NCBI RefSeq assembly: GCF_003368325.1
Contig: NZ_CP031467.1
Span: 1,860,001 to 1,924,000 of the forward strand
DNA length: 64,000 nt
Source of the DNA: Paraburkholderia caffeinilytica
Lineage (GTDB): Bacteria; Pseudomonadota; Gammaproteobacteria; Burkholderiales; Burkholderiaceae
Direction of reading: 5' to 3'
Of the stretch, positions 61,608-64,000 are shown in pieces. How positions within the stretch are numbered: the stretch's first letter is position 1; the number at the start of each line of letters is the position of its first letter. The notes under the pieces are model-generated. The model saw nothing but the letters and a program-made list of their open reading frames with translations. It searched no databases and was not told the DNA's origin. The translations under genes were made by a program, and so were the position numbers.

Positions 61608-63345
61608 CAAACTCGATGCGGCGGTTGGCAAAGCGGCCGCCGGCCGTATCGTTGCTTGCAACCGGACGGACGTCGCCATAGCCTTGCGCGACCAGCGAAT
61701 CCTCCGGAACCCCCGTCTTGACGAGATACGCGCGGACCGCTTCGGCGCGCTTCTTCGACAGTTGCAGATTGGCTCGTGCGCCGCCGACATTGTCCGAATA
61801 GCCGGCTACTTCGAGCTTGGCCGTCTTGCCATTGCGCGCGCAGGCGTTCAGCACTTGCGCCGACTGGTTCAGATCTTCCATTGCCGAGGCCGGCACGCGA
61901 GCGCTGGCGCTGGTGAAGTTGATCACCTGAAGGTTCAGCACCTTCACCACGTCAGCTGTCGCACACGAACTGTCCGGTGTGAGCAGTCCCTTGATCGCGC
62001 CGCGGAAATTCTCGGTTGCATTGGCGACCGCCTGTTCGACGCTGAACGAACCAATCTGATACGACGCGCCGAACAGCGACTTCAGTTTGTCGAGCCAGCC
62101 GAGCTTCGCGTTGGCCGCGCTGCCGCTCAGTTCGATGTGCGCGCCGTCCACTTTCACTTCCGCGCCCGGCAATGCCATCAGCGGCAGCAGGCCGTCCAGA
62201 TGCGCGAGCCAGCCGGCCGGCCTGGTGTCCTGATCGACCGTGACGTTCGCGACGAAACGGTCAGCACCGAAACGCTTTGTCAGCGCGTCGATCAGCTGGC
62301 TTTTTTCGGCTTCGCTGTCGACCGTCGCGGTGAGCGTCGGCTTGCCGGCTGTGTCGACCGTGAAGCTGAGCTGGCTGTCCCTGGTCGGCGCGGGCGCCGC
62401 GGCAGGTTGCTGCGCTTCGTTGGCGGCGCTGGCTGCTACGGCGCTGGCGGCAGGCGCCGAAGCAGCGGCATCGCTGGCCGGCGCTGCGGCAGCCGAGGCG
62501 TCAGCCGGTGCGGACGCGGGCCGCACAGTCGCCTCGGCTTCCGCGCTGCTGCGCTCGCTGATTTGCTCGTCGCGTTGCTCGCTATGGCAACCACGCAGGA
62601 ACAGGAAGGCCAGCACCGCGGCGATTGCCGCAAGCAGCCACCACAGCCACCTGCGCGAACGGGGCTCTTCGCGCACCACCGCATCCGCAGGCACGCGGAT
62701 GCTCGACAGGGTTTCGGCCACCGGCTTGGCGGCCGGCGTCGGATGATCGATGTTCGCCGAGACCGCCTTCAGCTGCGACAGAATATTGCCGGTGAACGCG
62801 CCGAGTCCACCGAGGCCAAGGCCTGCCAGCAGACGGTCGTTCAGGTGCGGCGCAATGGCCGGCAGTTGATCGCCCAGCAGCGTGGGCAGTTGGCCGACGT
62901 TGCCCTGACCATCGAGAAAATGACGTTTCAGCAAGCCCAGCAGCGTAGCGCCGACGATACCCGTCATGGCGTGTGCCGCATGCGCCGGCACGCCAGTCTG
63001 GCTGGCGACTTCGTCGCTGAGCGTGTCGACGCGGCGATCGAGCACGCGCTCGAGCAACTGACGGCCCACGCCTTCCAGCTGGCTCACCCCCGTGGTGGTA
63101 CCGAGCAGCTGCGGCAACTGTTCGGCGATGTGCCCGTTCACCTCTGGCGAGAGGATCATGGCGAACAGCGAACGCGCGCCGTCGAGCGTCGCGCCTTTCT
63201 GCATCAGGCCGGCGGCAAGCGCCGGGCCGGTTGCTCCAAGCACCTTCTGGGTCGAGTCCGGTGACAACCCGAAACGGGCCGCCAGTTGTCGCACGACGCC
63301 GTCCGTCATCGCTGACTGAATCAGCTGAATCACATTGATACTCAT
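61594..63345 (-). CDS. DUF937 (YidB-like) + OmpA-like fusion protein
   Basis: 583 residues. Residues 1-170 form a DUF937/YidB-like helical domain (MSINVIQLIQSAMTDGVVRQ, LDGARSLFAMILSPEVNGHI, ILSQLKAVSANID). A transmembrane helix near 240 (RWLWWLLAAIAAVLAFLFL) and an Ala/Pro-rich segment 270-330 follow, then a BON-like stretch and the OmpA peptidoglycan-binding domain: LNLQVINFTSASARVPASAM, AKLEVAGYSDNVGGARANLQ, LSKKRAEAVRAYLVKTGVPE, DVRPVASNDTAGGRFANRRIEF. An inner-membrane anchor with a periplasmic OmpA domain holds the cell wall. Start 63345 follows AAGGAAGCGAAGCG. Stop overlaps the LysR stop. Confidence 0.88.
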   Translation of the reverse strand: MSINVIQLIQSAMTDGVVRQLAARFGLSPDSTQKVLGATGPALAAGLMQKGATLDGARSLFAMILSPEVNGHIAEQLPQLLGTTTGVSQLEGVGRQLLERVLDRRVDTLSDEVASQTGVPAHAAHAMTGIVGATLLGLLKRHFLDGQGNVGQLPTLLGDQLPAIAPHLNDRLLAGLGLGGLGAFTGNILSQLKAVSANIDHPTPAAKPVAETLSSIRVPADAVVREEPRSRRWLWWLLAAIAAVLAFLFLRGCHSEQRDEQISERSSAEAEATVRPASAPADASAAAAPASDAAASAPAASAVAASAANEAQQPAAAPAPTRDSQLSFTVDTAGKPTLTATVDSEAEKSQLIDALTKRFGADRFVANVTVDQDTRPAGWLAHLDGLLPLMALPGAEVKVDGAHIELSGSAANAKLGWLDKLKSLFGASYQIGSFSVEQAVANATENFRGAIKGLLTPDSSCATADVVKVLNLQVINFTSASARVPASAMEDLNQSAQVLNACARNGKTAKLEVAGYSDNVGGARANLQLSKKRAEAVRAYLVKTGVPEDSLVAQGYGDVRPVASNDTAGGRFANRRIEFVTQP

Positions 63346-63403
63346 CGCTTCGCTTCCTTGAATTCCCGAACGCGCCACCTGACGCGCTCCTTTTCGCGGC
63401 GCG

Positions 63404-63409
63404 ATTATA
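63404..63409 (-). promoter_or_regulatory. -10 box TATAAT upstream of the DUF937/OmpA gene
   Basis: Consensus TATAAT on the minus strand, 58 nt before the start; the -35 (about TCGTTT) is not convincing. The 193-bp region to the GMC gene is AT-rich. Confidence 0.5.
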
Positions 63410-63538
63410 GGTTTGGGGAAATCTCATAAACGAAGCGGCACAATTTATGACGAATTAACCGACGTTTGCCTAAATATTCTTATATTTGCGAGCCAAATTA
63501 GGGAAATTGACGTGCCGCCTGCCCGTACGAAGCAGCCC

Positions 63539-64000
63539 TCAAGCCGCGATGCCAGTGATGCCCGTCGACGCCATCGCCGGCCCCGTTTGCCCTTCGCGCC
63601 GGCTTGCCGCGATCAGGGCCGCCGCGCGCTCGCCGATCATCACCGTCGGCGAATTCGTGTTGCCGCCGATCAGCGTCGGCATCACGGAGGCATCGACGAT
63701 CCGCAACCCCGTCACGCCGCGCACCCGCAACTGCGGATCGACCACCGATTGCGCATCGCCGCCCATCCGGCACGTTGCCACCGGGTGATAGATCGTGTCG
63801 GCATGCTCGGCGATTGTCCGGCGCAACTCCGCCTCGGTCTGGTCGACGTGCGTGTACAGCTCCTTGCCGCCATACAGCGCCAGCGAAGGCGCGTCGAGAA
63901 TACGCCGTGCCATCTGCGCGCCCTCCACCAGCAGGTCGAGATCGCGCGAGTCGCTGAAAAACCGCGGATCGATCACGGGCGCCGTGCGAGCATCGGCGCT
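63539..64000 (-). CDS. GMC-family oxidoreductase, C-terminal part (runs off right edge)
   Basis: 154 codons of the C-terminal half: [20 protein letters not shown], then [20 protein letters not shown] and [36 protein letters not shown]. The HPVATCRMG with the conserved His and the GGNTNSP end are the GMC signature (choline dehydrogenase, alcohol or aldehyde oxidase type). The FAD-binding N-terminus lies outside the window, so whether it is BetA or another GMC enzyme cannot be decided. Confidence 0.9.
   Translation of the reverse strand, partial: SADARTAPVIDPRFFSDSRDLDLLVEGAQMARRILDAPSLALYGGKELYTHVDQTEAELRRTIAEHADTIYHPVATCRMGGDAQSVVDPQLRVRGVTGLRIVDASVMPTLIGGNTNSPTVMIGERAAALIAASRREGQTGPAMASTGITGIAA

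Overview
The window is GC-rich beta-proteobacterial chromosomal DNA, most likely Paraburkholderia or Burkholderia (primary chromosome). The call rests on protein families typical of that group (DUF2957 lipoproteins, DUF2242, DUF6723-like, the ahcY-holin-metF cluster with an SAH riboswitch, pxpBCA with DUF969/DUF979) and on a long interspersed inverted repeat. It is mostly housekeeping DNA. I see no prophage, no integrase, no insertion sequence, no tRNA or rRNA and no CRISPR.

Layout. 1-7.1 kb: malic enzyme (cut by the left edge), an MFS transporter, pyrE, a LuxR-type response regulator, a secreted PEBP-like protein, a WrbA-like flavodoxin and argC. 7.1-11.5 kb: two paralogous DUF2957 lipoproteins and an OmpW-family porin, then a compact candidate small RNA with anti-Shine-Dalgarno motifs. 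11.6-23.8 kb: a patchwork of single genes (LysE, a 3-hydroxyisobutyrate-dehydrogenase-like enzyme, a ubiquitin-like/Mut7-C protein, an IclR regulator, an extended SDR, an EamA permease, a lytic transglycosylase, a WYL regulator divergent from a GST). It includes three gene remnants (MipA tail, response-regulator head, di-haem peroxidase tail), a 24-bp tandem repeat and a cluster of DnaA-box-like sites beside an AT-rich tract.

23.9-37.5 kb: glmU-glmS (UDP-GlcNAc synthesis), ttcA, folB and a pteridine-reductase-like SDR divergent from a MidA methyltransferase, DUF2905, the long inverted repeat, then cca-GST, an NDUFA9-like protein, Slt70 and 5-formyl-THF cyclo-ligase. 37.5-42.8 kb: a MarR-like regulator divergent from pxpB-pxpC-pxpA-DUF969-DUF979, which reads as a 5-oxoproline uptake and hydrolysis operon.

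42.9-49 kb: two divergent TPR glycosyltransferases, a BrnT/BrnA toxin-antitoxin pair and a TraB/GumN protein translationally linked to a peptide ABC transporter. 48.7-56.3 kb: dppB-C-D-F with two tandem, very similar substrate-binding proteins. 56.5-59.5 kb: the methyl cycle (ahcY under an SAH riboswitch, a small membrane protein, metF). 59.6-64 kb: a GT2 glycosyltransferase divergent from a LysR regulator, a DUF937-OmpA fusion and a GMC oxidoreductase cut by the right edge.

Folate and one-carbon genes (folB, the FolM-like SDR, 5-formyl-THF cyclo-ligase, metF, ahcY) recur across the window but not as one operon. No unambiguous new defence or metabolic system is evident. The best leads for something undescribed are the candidate sRNA, the DUF2957/OmpW envelope locus, the DUF969/DUF979 transporter, the DnaA-box cluster, and the TraB-like protein attached to the peptide transporter.
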